Source of the DNA: JAYUHK01 sp043767025
Lineage (GTDB): Bacteria; Bacteroidota; Bacteroidia; Chitinophagales; Saprospiraceae
Assembly (NCBI GenBank): GCA_043767025.1
Contig: JAYUHK010000165.1
Span: 1 to 9,158, forward strand
Direction: 5' to 3'
Length of the DNA: 9,158 nucleotides
Each line of letters begins with the position of its first letter. Position 1 is the stretch's first letter. Position numbers and translations under genes: made by a program. This document shows positions 1 to 6,654 of this stretch, piece by piece. The notes below the pieces were generated by a model. The model was not told the DNA's origin and did no database searches. It worked only from the letters and a program-made list of their open reading frames with translations.

Positions 1-189
1 TTAGCTTTTGTTTGGGCTTACAAAGTCGGTATTTTTAAAAATAACACCAAACCTCTAAAAATCAAAAAACATGGCAGATTAGAAAAATCAATCTTTGCCT
101 ATGGACTACAATCCATAGCTCAAGCTCTCATTAATTCCTTTCAAAATATTATCCAAAATTTGATAGCCGCTTTTTTGTCATGTACTTAG
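1..189 (+). CDS. IS4-like transposase, C-terminal fragment (partial)
   Basis: This is an open frame that enters from the left edge and ends at a TAG stop at 187-189, giving 62 residues. The residues include WAYKVG near the start, then KPLKIKKHGR, then KSIFAYGL, and the protein ends in FLSCT. This combination of a Lys/His/Gly/Arg-rich stretch followed by an aromatic-glycine helix resembles the C-terminal tail of IS4-type DDE transposases found in Bacteroidota; this is recognition from memory, not a search. The catalytic DDE residues would lie outside the window, so it is unclear whether the element is intact. Its base composition is more AT-rich than the downstream genes, as expected for an insertion sequence. 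It would cut and rejoin its own insertion sequence. Confidence 0.72.
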   Translation, partial: LAFVWAYKVGIFKNNTKPLKIKKHGRLEKSIFAYGLQSIAQALINSFQNIIQNLIAAFLSCT

Positions 190-314
190 TTATTTTTTAT
201 AAAAAAAAATTGCTAAATGTGAGCAAAAATAACTTTGTGAAACAAAAAACGCGGTGTTGCGTAAAAACTATCTGTATTTTTTAGAATCAATTTGTGTAAG
301 TTTGTCAATTTTTT
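190..314. other. AT-rich gap, probable end of the insertion sequence
   Basis: No coding frame is visible here. The stretch is rich in A and T runs and should contain the right terminal inverted repeat of the insertion sequence whose transposase ends at 189. The exact end cannot be placed because the left end is outside the window and no target duplication can be compared. Confidence 0.4.
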
Positions 315-344
315 TTGCTTTTTTACAGTAAAATATTACCTTTG
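315..344 (+). promoter_or_regulatory. Bacteroidota-type promoter for the PpiD-like gene
   Basis: TTG at 315-317 is followed by 19 bases and then TACCTTTG at 337-344. This matches the established Bacteroidota sigma-factor consensus of a TTG box at about -33 and TAnnTTTG at about -7. Transcription would begin near 350, leaving an untranslated leader of about 165 bases before the ATG at 515. The spacing and the full match to the -7 box make this the best promoter in the window. Confidence 0.7.
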
Positions 345-377
345 CAACACTTTTTGAAAATAAGATTTTATTGTTAA

Positions 378-435
378 AAAAATATATCAAGTCGCTGACG
401 CTAAAAGTTTGATAATCAGCAGTTTATATATTTTT
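378..435 (+). other. possible imperfect hairpin in the leader of the PpiD-like gene
   Basis: Ten bases at 378-387 are the exact reverse complement of 426-435, where the stem ends in a T run. Nested inside, GCTGA at 394-398 pairs with TCAGC at 416-420, with unpaired bases between the two stems. The outer stem is entirely A and T, so a chance match is quite possible. If real, it could be an attenuator, an RNA-stability element, or part of the insertion-sequence end. Confidence 0.3.
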
Positions 436-514
436 ACTCCCAAAAGATTTTATTCTTCTTTATGTACTTTCATTTTGTATTCATCAATAAAAACAAAATA
501 GTTACCATAATATC

Positions 515-2635
515 ATGGCATTAATCAGCAGAATTAGAGAAAAGAGCGGTTTGCTCATCACCCTCATTGCGTTAGCGTTGGGCGGATTTATCCTCATGGA
601 TATGACTTCTAACCGCAAATCAGGCGGATTATTTTCAGGCAGTGCCAGCACCGTCGGAAAAATCAATGGGAAAGAGGTAGATTGGAACGAATTTACGGCG
701 CTCGAAAAATTGAAATACAGCAACGCCGCAGGCGACGCTTTCCCGCGCCGCGCCGAAATTTGGAACTACATGGTGGACAACGAATTGGTAAAAAAAGAAT
801 CCGAAGCGATGGGCTTGGGCGTAGGGAAAGAAGAATTGCTCGACTTGGAGTTCGGCAATGTGTTGAGTCCCGTCGTGCAGCAGCGTTTTTCCAACCCACA
901 AACTGGGCAGGTAGATCGTCAGCGTTTGGCACAAATCAAACAAGCGTTGGAGGCAGGACAAGCGTTGCAGCCGGAGTTCGTCAAGTATTGGGCGGAGCAA
1001 GAGAAAGAAATCGTCAAGGAAAAACTCCAATCCAAAATGGTTTCGATGGTCGCTAAAGCCATCTACACGCCTACTTGGCAAGCCGAACAAGCCAACGCAG
1101 ACGTGAACCAGAAAGTAGATTTTTTGTACTCAAAAATCGCATTCGACCAAGTGAGCGACGCAGACGTGAAGCTCACAGATGCAGATTTTAGCGCATACAT
1201 AGCAGATAACAAAGGAACTTTGACCCAAAAAGAAGAAGGGCGCAAAATTTCTTTCGTCGCTTTTGATGTCTTACCGACGGCGGCAGACTCTGCAAAAAAC
1301 CGCGCAGTGATAGAAAAATTAATCCCCGAGTTCAAGGACGCTAAAAACGATTCGCTGTTCGTCATCACCAACGACGGCTCGTATCCAGAAAATTATACCA
1401 AAAAAGAAACCGTTGCGAAAGATATTCAAGACGCTGTTTTTTCGCAAGCAATCGGCACTGTTTTGGGACCCTTCGTAGACGGCGGCGCGTACAATACCGT
1501 CAAGATTTTGGATAGAATGACCGTAGCGGACTCCGTCAAAGCGCGCCATATCCTTATCCAAGCAAAAACGCCAGAAGAAATGACGGCGGCGAAGAAGACC
1601 ATTGACAGCCTAAAATTGGTGTTGGAAAGCGGAAAAGAACGCTTCGATTCGTTGGCAGTTCGTTTCAGTCAAGACGGCGGAAGTGCAGCAAAAGGCGGCG
1701 ACTTGGGCTATTTCGGCGAAGGCAGAATGGTAAAAGAGTTTAATAATATTTGCTTTTATACGGGAAAAACAGGAAAATTGTATCCCGTCCAAACACAATT
1801 CGGCTGGCACTTGATAGAAATAACTGGCTCAAAAGTAGGCAAAGGAACTGCAATGGCGAAGTTAGCTTATTTGCGTGAGCCTATCGTGCCGTCCGAAGAA
1901 ACTCAAAATGCCATTTCTGACCAAGCGCGCAAACTCATGGAAACCAGTCGCACGTTGGACGCACTCACCAAAAATGCCGCAGACGCGAAGCTAAAATTAG
2001 ATAAATCCGCCAATATTTTGGAAAATGACTTCAATCTCGGCGCATTGGGTGGCTCGCAAACTTCCCGCGAAATCGTGCGCAAGGCATACGACCCAAAAAC
2101 TCGAATCGGGGACGTATTTCCCGAAGTTTACGTTTATCAAGAACCAAACTTGTACTACAACAACAAGTTCGTAGTCGCTGGTCTGAAGTCTATCGTCAAG
2201 CCGGGCTTGCCTGACGTAGCGAGCGTCCGCGAAGACATCGAGGCGCAGGTAAAAAATCGTAAAAAAGGCGAGATTTTGAAATCCAAAATTACTACCAAAG
2301 ATTTGGCTGCCATCGCCTCTACCTACAACTCAAAAGTAGATACCGCAAAAGGCGTTTCTTTTGCGTCGCCTTTCGTACCCGGTTTGGGAGGCGAGCCGAA
2401 ATTGGTGGCGAGAGTTTTCGCTACGGATATCAACGGGACGACCGACCCTGTGGCAGGCAATAACGGCGTTTATGTAGCGCAGCTCATCAACAAGCCAGCA
2501 TTGGAAGGTGCTGCCAATATCCCGATGTTGCGCCAGCAAATCGCGGGACCCGTCAAAAATCAAGTCAAAGGACGTTTGCTCCAAGCACTTCGCGACAAGG
2601 CGGACGTGAAAGACTACCGCTCTAAATTTTATTAA
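515..2635 (+). CDS. ppiD: PpiD/SurA-like membrane-anchored peptidyl-prolyl cis-trans isomerase
   Basis: This 706-residue protein is a parvulin-type foldase. It is expected to be anchored in the inner membrane with its body in the periplasm, helping exported and outer-membrane proteins to fold. Residues 12-30 (ending GGFILMDM) form one hydrophobic anchor. A SurA/PpiD-type chaperone region starts near residue 45 (VGKINGKEVDWNEF). The catalytic parvulin domain spans about 339-440, with ARHILIQ at 343, FSQDGGSAAKGGDLGYF in the middle, and FGWHLIEI at the end, so both conserved histidines are present. The segment before it (GPFVDGGAYNTVKILDR) resembles the last strand of a second, degenerate parvulin fold. 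The length fits the roughly 700-residue Bacteroidota members. The ATG at 515 starts directly before the anchor, and no Shine-Dalgarno is seen, as is usual in this phylum. The gene appears monocistronic, with its own promoter and terminator. The symbol follows topology; the protein is only distantly related to enterobacterial PpiD. Confidence 0.9.
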   Translation: MALISRIREKSGLLITLIALALGGFILMDMTSNRKSGGLFSGSASTVGKINGKEVDWNEFTALEKLKYSNAAGDAFPRRAEIWNYMVDNELVKKESEAMGLGVGKEELLDLEFGNVLSPVVQQRFSNPQTGQVDRQRLAQIKQALEAGQALQPEFVKYWAEQEKEIVKEKLQSKMVSMVAKAIYTPTWQAEQANADVNQKVDFLYSKIAFDQVSDADVKLTDADFSAYIADNKGTLTQKEEGRKISFVAFDVLPTAADSAKNRAVIEKLIPEFKDAKNDSLFVITNDGSYPENYTKKETVAKDIQDAVFSQAIGTVLGPFVDGGAYNTVKILDRMTVADSVKARHILIQAKTPEEMTAAKKTIDSLKLVLESGKERFDSLAVRFSQDGGSAAKGGDLGYFGEGRMVKEFNNICFYTGKTGKLYPVQTQFGWHLIEITGSKVGKGTAMAKLAYLREPIVPSEETQNAISDQARKLMETSRTLDALTKNAADAKLKLDKSANILENDFNLGALGGSQTSREIVRKAYDPKTRIGDVFPEVYVYQEPNLYYNNKFVVAGLKSIVKPGLPDVASVREDIEAQVKNRKKGEILKSKITTKDLAAIASTYNSKVDTAKGVSFASPFVPGLGGEPKLVARVFATDINGTTDPVAGNNGVYVAQLINKPALEGAANIPMLRQQIAGPVKNQVKGRLLQALRDKADVKDYRSKFY

Positions 2636-2755
2636 GTAGTTATAAGTTTTTAGTTTTTAATTTTGAGTCATCGTAAATTATTGAAAATCAACGAATTATG
2701 TCGAATATTAAATGTCATCTATTTAAGTGTAAGAACTTAATCGAAATCTAATTGC

Positions 2756-2796
2756 AAAAAAAAGACGCACTAATCAATTAGTGCGTCTTTTTTTTT
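2756..2796. terminator. bidirectional intrinsic terminator
   Basis: An 11-base arm at 2764-2774 (GACGCACTAAT) is perfectly complementary to 2777-2787. It is flanked by eight A's on the left and a run of nine T's on the right, so it can act on either strand. It sits between the ends of the converging PpiD-like gene and the sensor kinase gene and probably serves both. The two central bases are too few for a loop, so the innermost pairs must open. Confidence 0.9.
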
Positions 2797-2798
2797 AT

Positions 2799-2885
2799 GA
2801 GGAATGAAGAAAAAATAAGGCACTTACTTTTTATGCTCAATTACAACCAATCACTGCGTTAGATTTTCGTTACAACGCCCTGCGA
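2799..2885 (-). repeat. truncated, inverted copy of the ~160-bp intergenic repeat (copy C)
   Basis: Read on the minus strand, this matches the right half of the copy at 6421-6580. An 18-base core on the plus strand at about 2846-2863 (CAACCAATCACTGCGTTA) is identical to the reverse complement of that copy. The match continues through ACAACGCCCT. The outer end, GAGGAATG at 2799-2806, resembles the ends of the full copies. Homology fades before the kinase stop codon, so the other half is missing. It lies directly beside the bidirectional terminator. Confidence 0.7.
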
Positions 2886-2910
2886 TAACTTCGAGTAACT
2901 CTGGGTTTTA

Positions 2911-5772
2911 TTATTTCTTCATCTGGATATAAACTTCAAAATGATGCTCGGCGGCGAGGAAATCAATTTTACCGCCTATTTTTTCGATTCTTTCTTTGAT
3001 ACTTACGAGTCCGATTTGGTTAGAAACTTTTGGCTGCAGCAAGCGGTCGAAGTAGTTGGTCATTTTGATATGCACCTGATTTTTTACGTCCTGTACTGCC
3101 AACACCACCAACTGCGAATGGCTGTGTTTGAGCGTATTGGTCACGCCCTCTTTGAGAGTCAGAAGCACCTGAAAATTCCTCTCTACGTCAAACAGCTGGT
3201 GCGGTAGCGAGTCACTCCAATCAATTCGGTAATTGATGCCGTTGGATTTGAGGTATTCGTCAAAAATATCCTGAATTTTTTCTTTCAGATTGATTTGGTT
3301 TGCTTGGGCGGAGTCAATAGACCACAGTACATTGCTGAGCAAATAACTGGCTTCTTCGCTCAGTTTGTTCACTAATTGGAGGTCTTGTTGGCGTTCAGCG
3401 ACGGGAATGGGAACGGATTGAGTATTTTTTTCTTCCATCGTCTTGGAAAGAATACTGATGTTGTTGATGATGCCGCCGACTTCGTCGTGCAAACTTCGGG
3501 CGATTTTAGACTTGATGGCAATTATTTTATCCTTTTGATAGTTGAGGTAATAATTGATAAAAAACCCAATCAACATGAGTATAAAAGAAAGAAGTACAAA
3601 AAATTCCGTTCTTTTATAAAACTCTTTTTCCTTCACAATCTTGTAGATAGCAACTGTTTTGAGGCTGTTAGAAGTGCTTATTTCCAAATAATAAACGCCA
3701 CTTGGTAGCGATAAATATTCCAACTTGACGGGCTTGGTCGCATACGTCCAGCTGTCGTCGTAGCCTCTCAATCGATACTTGTAAGTCTGGTTGGATTCTT
3801 TCAAAAAGTCGGAGGACGAAATATAAAATAAAATTCTGCTCGACTTCGCAGAAAGGCTAATCTCCTGCCGCGACTTGACATTCGGATAATTGACATAGCT
3901 CACCAAATCGCTGTTTTGGTTGTGCCACGACGCATATTGCAGTAAAAATTGGTCGCTCGGATCGGAGGCTTCGCTCAGCGCTTCGTCGGGTTTTATGATG
4001 GTCAGCCCGTTTATGCCGCCGTAAAGTAACGTGTTGTCGGATTGGTCGTAATAGCAAGAGCTAAAATTGTATTCATTCGATAATTGCGGACTGTTGGTCG
4101 AAAAATTGTAGCAGTTGCTGTTGCTCATATTGATGGCACTGATACCAGCGTTGGTGCTTACCCAAAGGTTGTTTTTTACGCGCAGCAAGGTGTTGATATA
4201 TTGACTTTTTAGCCCTGTGGCAGCTTCTATGACTTCAAAGCGTTGGCTTATCTTGTCGTACCGAAACAAGCCGTTGGTGGTAGCGACCCACAAAAAAATA
4301 TTGTCATCTACGATTCCCGTCACCGCCTGCTTCCGACCGCTTTCCGAAAATGTATGATATGACAGCTTTTTGCTAATTTTATCCAACGAGTAAAGTCCGT
4401 TTTGCGCGCCTATCCAGAGCTTGTCACCCGCCCAATCTTTGACAATAATATTAACACCGATGTCGGGACGAGTGGTTATCGCTATCGAATCCAAAACTTG
4501 TATAGATTGTTTTTTTAGTTTGAAAAGATAGCCATTCAGGGGAGTCCATATCGTGTCGTCTTCTACCAAACAGCAGCGCATAGTAGCCATTCCAAAGTGC
4601 GAATGAATGAGCTTGTCGCTTTCTACTTTAAACATTCCGCCGCCGTCTGTCAGCATCCATGACGTATTTTTGTCCACTTCCACGAGGTCGTAGTAAGTAG
4701 GTATCTTGGCATTGACTCGGAATTGGTCGGTCGTTTTGTTCCAAATAATTTCGCCCGAATAAGAAGAAATTTTATACTCCGAATCAGATTTTTTAGATAT
4801 TTTGCGAAGCGAAAACTTGGTAGGCACTCCGTTTTTTACGAAATAATTTTTACTTTTTGCAGAGGTTACAAAAACGCCTAATCGGGTTAGAATCCAGATG
4901 TGTCCAGCCGCATTTTCATAGACAGAAAAAATATACGTTTTTGCGTCCAACCACGACTGATATTTGGGATATTGCTCTTTGTAGCTGCCCGCGAATTGCT
5001 CGGCTATCGCTTTGTATTCTCTTTGAAATGGGATTGCGATGGCTTTTTTTTTGACTTCGGCATACTCCAACGTATAACAAAAATCTTTCCAAATCACCGC
5101 TACTGCCTTGCCGTGTTGGTCATTGACGAATTTGAACGGGCGCGCCGCTACTTCCTCGAAGCGGCAAATATCACGGTTGAGAAGGTTCCGAATACCCAAT
5201 ACCTTGTCCGAAATCCATACCGTATTATTTTTGTCAATGCCCAAATCACAAATATTCTGAAAATAAGAACAATTTTCGTAAGTATGCAAGGCAGTTTTCA
5301 TTTTTACCAATTTTTCGTTTGCTACTATCCAGATATTTCCGTTTCCGTCGTTTTTGAGTTGGCTGATGTCGGCAGTGTTGAGTGACCAGCCGTCGGACGC
5401 GCCGATAGTCCCAATAAAACGATTGGTCAATAAATTTTTTGAAAAATTGAGGACGTTCAGCCCGTTGTTCGTGCCGACGTACAGTTCTTCATTTTGGGCA
5501 TCGAAAAGTAGGCAGTTGATGGACTCCGAAGAAAGTTTTAAATCTGGAAAAAAATCATTGAATTTTTTGAACTCAATCCCATCGTAGCGGTACAATCCCG
5601 ACTCCGCGCCCAACCACATCACGCCGACATGGTCTTGCGCAACACACCCAAAATCCAAACCAAATATTTCGGGACGCTCGAGCGTCAAAAATTTTACGTC
5701 TATATTCGACAAGTCTTGCGCGTGCAAAACTTGCGTAAGCAAAATACCGAAAAAAAGATAAAGAAATTTCAT
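2911..5772 (-). CDS. propeller-type sensor histidine kinase (Reg_prop, Y_Y_Y, HATPase)
   Basis: This transmembrane sensor kinase is 953 residues from the chosen ATG at 5772. That start gives a clean signal peptide (MKFLYLFFGILL, cleavage near LHA-Q). The longer frame begins with GTG at 5805, with another ATG at 5799; both lie in a hairpin. Residues about 50-595 carry at least ten propeller-blade motifs of the two-component-regulator type, such as WLGAESGLYRYD, LWIGAQNGLYSLD and LWVSTNAGISAIN. A Y_Y_Y-type domain follows (YKYRLRGYDDSW, then LPSGVYYLEI). One membrane helix spans about 723-744. The kinase part has LHDEVGG with the likely phosphorylated histidine at 762, VLWSID, and an N-box EGVTNTLKHS at 875-884. 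IGLVSIKERIEKIGG starts at 920. The usual DxGxG nucleotide-binding motif is replaced by MTNYFD near 904-909. No receiver, DNA-binding domain or neighbouring response regulator is present, so the ligand and targets are unknown. It follows the HupE-like gene on the same strand by 51 bases. Confidence 0.88.
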   Translation of the reverse strand: MKFLYLFFGILLTQVLHAQDLSNIDVKFLTLERPEIFGLDFGCVAQDHVGVMWLGAESGLYRYDGIEFKKFNDFFPDLKLSSESINCLLFDAQNEELYVGTNNGLNVLNFSKNLLTNRFIGTIGASDGWSLNTADISQLKNDGNGNIWIVANEKLVKMKTALHTYENCSYFQNICDLGIDKNNTVWISDKVLGIRNLLNRDICRFEEVAARPFKFVNDQHGKAVAVIWKDFCYTLEYAEVKKKAIAIPFQREYKAIAEQFAGSYKEQYPKYQSWLDAKTYIFSVYENAAGHIWILTRLGVFVTSAKSKNYFVKNGVPTKFSLRKISKKSDSEYKISSYSGEIIWNKTTDQFRVNAKIPTYYDLVEVDKNTSWMLTDGGGMFKVESDKLIHSHFGMATMRCCLVEDDTIWTPLNGYLFKLKKQSIQVLDSIAITTRPDIGVNIIVKDWAGDKLWIGAQNGLYSLDKISKKLSYHTFSESGRKQAVTGIVDDNIFLWVATTNGLFRYDKISQRFEVIEAATGLKSQYINTLLRVKNNLWVSTNAGISAINMSNSNCYNFSTNSPQLSNEYNFSSCYYDQSDNTLLYGGINGLTIIKPDEALSEASDPSDQFLLQYASWHNQNSDLVSYVNYPNVKSRQEISLSAKSSRILFYISSSDFLKESNQTYKYRLRGYDDSWTYATKPVKLEYLSLPSGVYYLEISTSNSLKTVAIYKIVKEKEFYKRTEFFVLLSFILMLIGFFINYYLNYQKDKIIAIKSKIARSLHDEVGGIINNISILSKTMEEKNTQSVPIPVAERQQDLQLVNKLSEEASYLLSNVLWSIDSAQANQINLKEKIQDIFDEYLKSNGINYRIDWSDSLPHQLFDVERNFQVLLTLKEGVTNTLKHSHSQLVVLAVQDVKNQVHIKMTNYFDRLLQPKVSNQIGLVSIKERIEKIGGKIDFLAAEHHFEVYIQMKK

Positions 5773-5785
5773 CGTAAAAAATCGT

Positions 5786-5818
5786 AAAAAAATAGTCATC
5801 GACACCTTTGAGGTATCG
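5786..5818 (-). terminator. weak terminator-like hairpin between the HupE-like and kinase genes
   Basis: On the minus strand, a seven-base arm (5818-5812) pairs with 5806-5800 across a five-base loop, with one G-T pair. Eight bases later comes a run of seven T's (5792-5786). The gap between stem and T run is longer than in good terminators. It could reduce read-through from the HupE-like gene into the kinase gene, or it could be a chance structure. Its overlap with the GTG and upstream ATG favours the kinase start at 5772. Confidence 0.3.
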
Positions 5819-5823
5819 GTAAC

Positions 5824-6408
5824 TTATGACTCAATAAGCTGTGGCACTATCAAACCTACGGCAACGACAATAGCCAACACAGAGAGAAAAATAGACCAGT
5901 AGCGGTGGCGGATTTTGAAAATTTCTTCTACCACAAAAGTACTCGCCATCAAAGCCGCCACGATGAGCAACTGCCCTACCTCGATACCGATATTGAATGC
6001 AAAAAGCGGTGCGACAATCTCCGACTTCTGTCCCAAAAGACTCCGAAAATAACTCGAAAAACCCATACCGTGTATCAGTCCGAAGAGCAGCGCGGACAGA
6101 TATTTTACTTTCATAGCTTGCAAATTGCGTTCCAATGTCGAAAGATTGTAGGCGGCGGTGACGATAATCGTGACGGGTATCAAAAGTTCTACCCATCGGG
6201 CGGGCGGACTGATGACGTGTAAGGCGGCAAGTGCCAGCGTGAGCGAATGTCCGACCGTAAAAGCGGTGACTAAAACGAGTAATTTTTGCCAGCTTCGGAG
6301 GGTATAGGCGGCGCAAAGAGCTACCAGAAACACGATGTGGTCGTAGGCGCGGAGGTCGGCGATGTGGAGCAAACCAAGTTTGCAGTAGATTTGAAAATTA
6401 GAAAGCAT
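5824..6408 (-). CDS. HupE/UreJ-family integral membrane protein
   Basis: This 194-residue, strongly hydrophobic protein has about six membrane segments and matches the HupE/UreJ family. Members next to hydrogenase or urease genes are thought to move nickel or another metal. Signature parts are LGLLHIADLRAYDHIVFL near residue 11 (with H15, D23 and H24), TAFTVGHSLTLALA (H54), WVELLIPVTI, FGLIHGMGFS (H113) and FNIGIEVGQ (E143). Conserved histidines and acids inside membrane segments suit metal binding. The start is the ATG at 6408. A longer frame runs to a TTG at 6459, but its extra 17 residues come from the intergenic repeat and look unrelated to the family. No hydrogenase, urease or nickel-maturation gene is in the window, so the substrate is unknown. 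It is the first of a possible two-gene unit with the sensor kinase. Confidence 0.88.
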   Translation of the reverse strand: MLSNFQIYCKLGLLHIADLRAYDHIVFLVALCAAYTLRSWQKLLVLVTAFTVGHSLTLALAALHVISPPARWVELLIPVTIIVTAAYNLSTLERNLQAMKVKYLSALLFGLIHGMGFSSYFRSLLGQKSEIVAPLFAFNIGIEVGQLLIVAALMASTFVVEEIFKIRHRYWSIFLSVLAIVVAVGLIVPQLIES

Positions 6409-6420
6409 CGGCTTTTGTTT

Positions 6421-6580
6421 GAGGAATGAAAAAAAATAAAGTACTCCAATTTTTTCCAATCAATTCGATTGATAACAAGGCATTTTTGAGGCGCAACGTA
6501 GGGCGTTGAAACGAAAAAATAACGCAGTGATTGGTTGAATTTAGCAGAAAAAATAAGTAGTTTATTTTAGACGCGTTCCT
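6421..6580 (+). repeat. ~160-bp intergenic repeat with inverted ends (copy A, MITE-like)
   Basis: By eye this is about 80% identical over its full length to the copy at 8093-8254. Shared blocks include ATAACAAGGCAT, TTGAGGCGCA, TTGAAACGA, TAACGCAGT, ATTTAGCA and TTTATTTTAGAC. The left end (AGGAATG, then an A-rich run, ATAAAGTACTCC, TTTTTTCC) resembles the reverse complement of the right end (AGGAACG, then AAAATAAACTACT, TTTTTTC), giving imperfect inverted ends of about 35 bases. It has no coding frame. It lies between the start of the HupE-like gene and the terminator of the ATP-grasp gene, so it forms the upstream region of the HupE-like gene. No target duplication is obvious. Confidence 0.75.
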
Positions 6581-6593
6581 GATGCAGCGAGTG

Positions 6594-6641
6594 AAAAAAA
6601 ATCCCGACTGCTGCGTTGCTCAACAGTCAGTCGGGATTTTT
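6594..6641 (-). terminator. intrinsic terminator of the ATP-grasp gene
   Basis: TCCCGACTG at 6602-6610 pairs perfectly with 6628-6636. The stem is extended by A's at 6597-6601 against T's at 6637-6641 and has a loop of about 17 bases. On the minus strand the stem is followed by a run of eight T's. It begins 14 bases past the stop codon of the ATP-grasp gene. The flanking A and T runs would let it work in both directions. Confidence 0.88.
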
Positions 6642-6654
6642 CTTAATATCTAAT

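Noticed and set aside
635..1090. Minus-strand open frame of 151 codons inside the PpiD-like gene
   Set aside because: It lies wholly within the coding frame of a well-supported protein and its translation resembles no known fold.
4900..5385. Plus-strand open frame of 161 codons inside the kinase gene
   Set aside because: It is antisense to propeller blades with clear motifs; no start context or domain supports it.
5831..6316. Second minus-strand frame overlapping the HupE-like gene
   Set aside because: It is Arg/His-rich and lacks membrane segments, whereas the other frame gives a complete HupE/UreJ-type protein.
6458..6475. Short palindrome around ATCAATTCGATTGAT as an operator
   Set aside because: It lies inside the repeat and is not preserved in the copy at 8093-8254, so it is more likely accidental.
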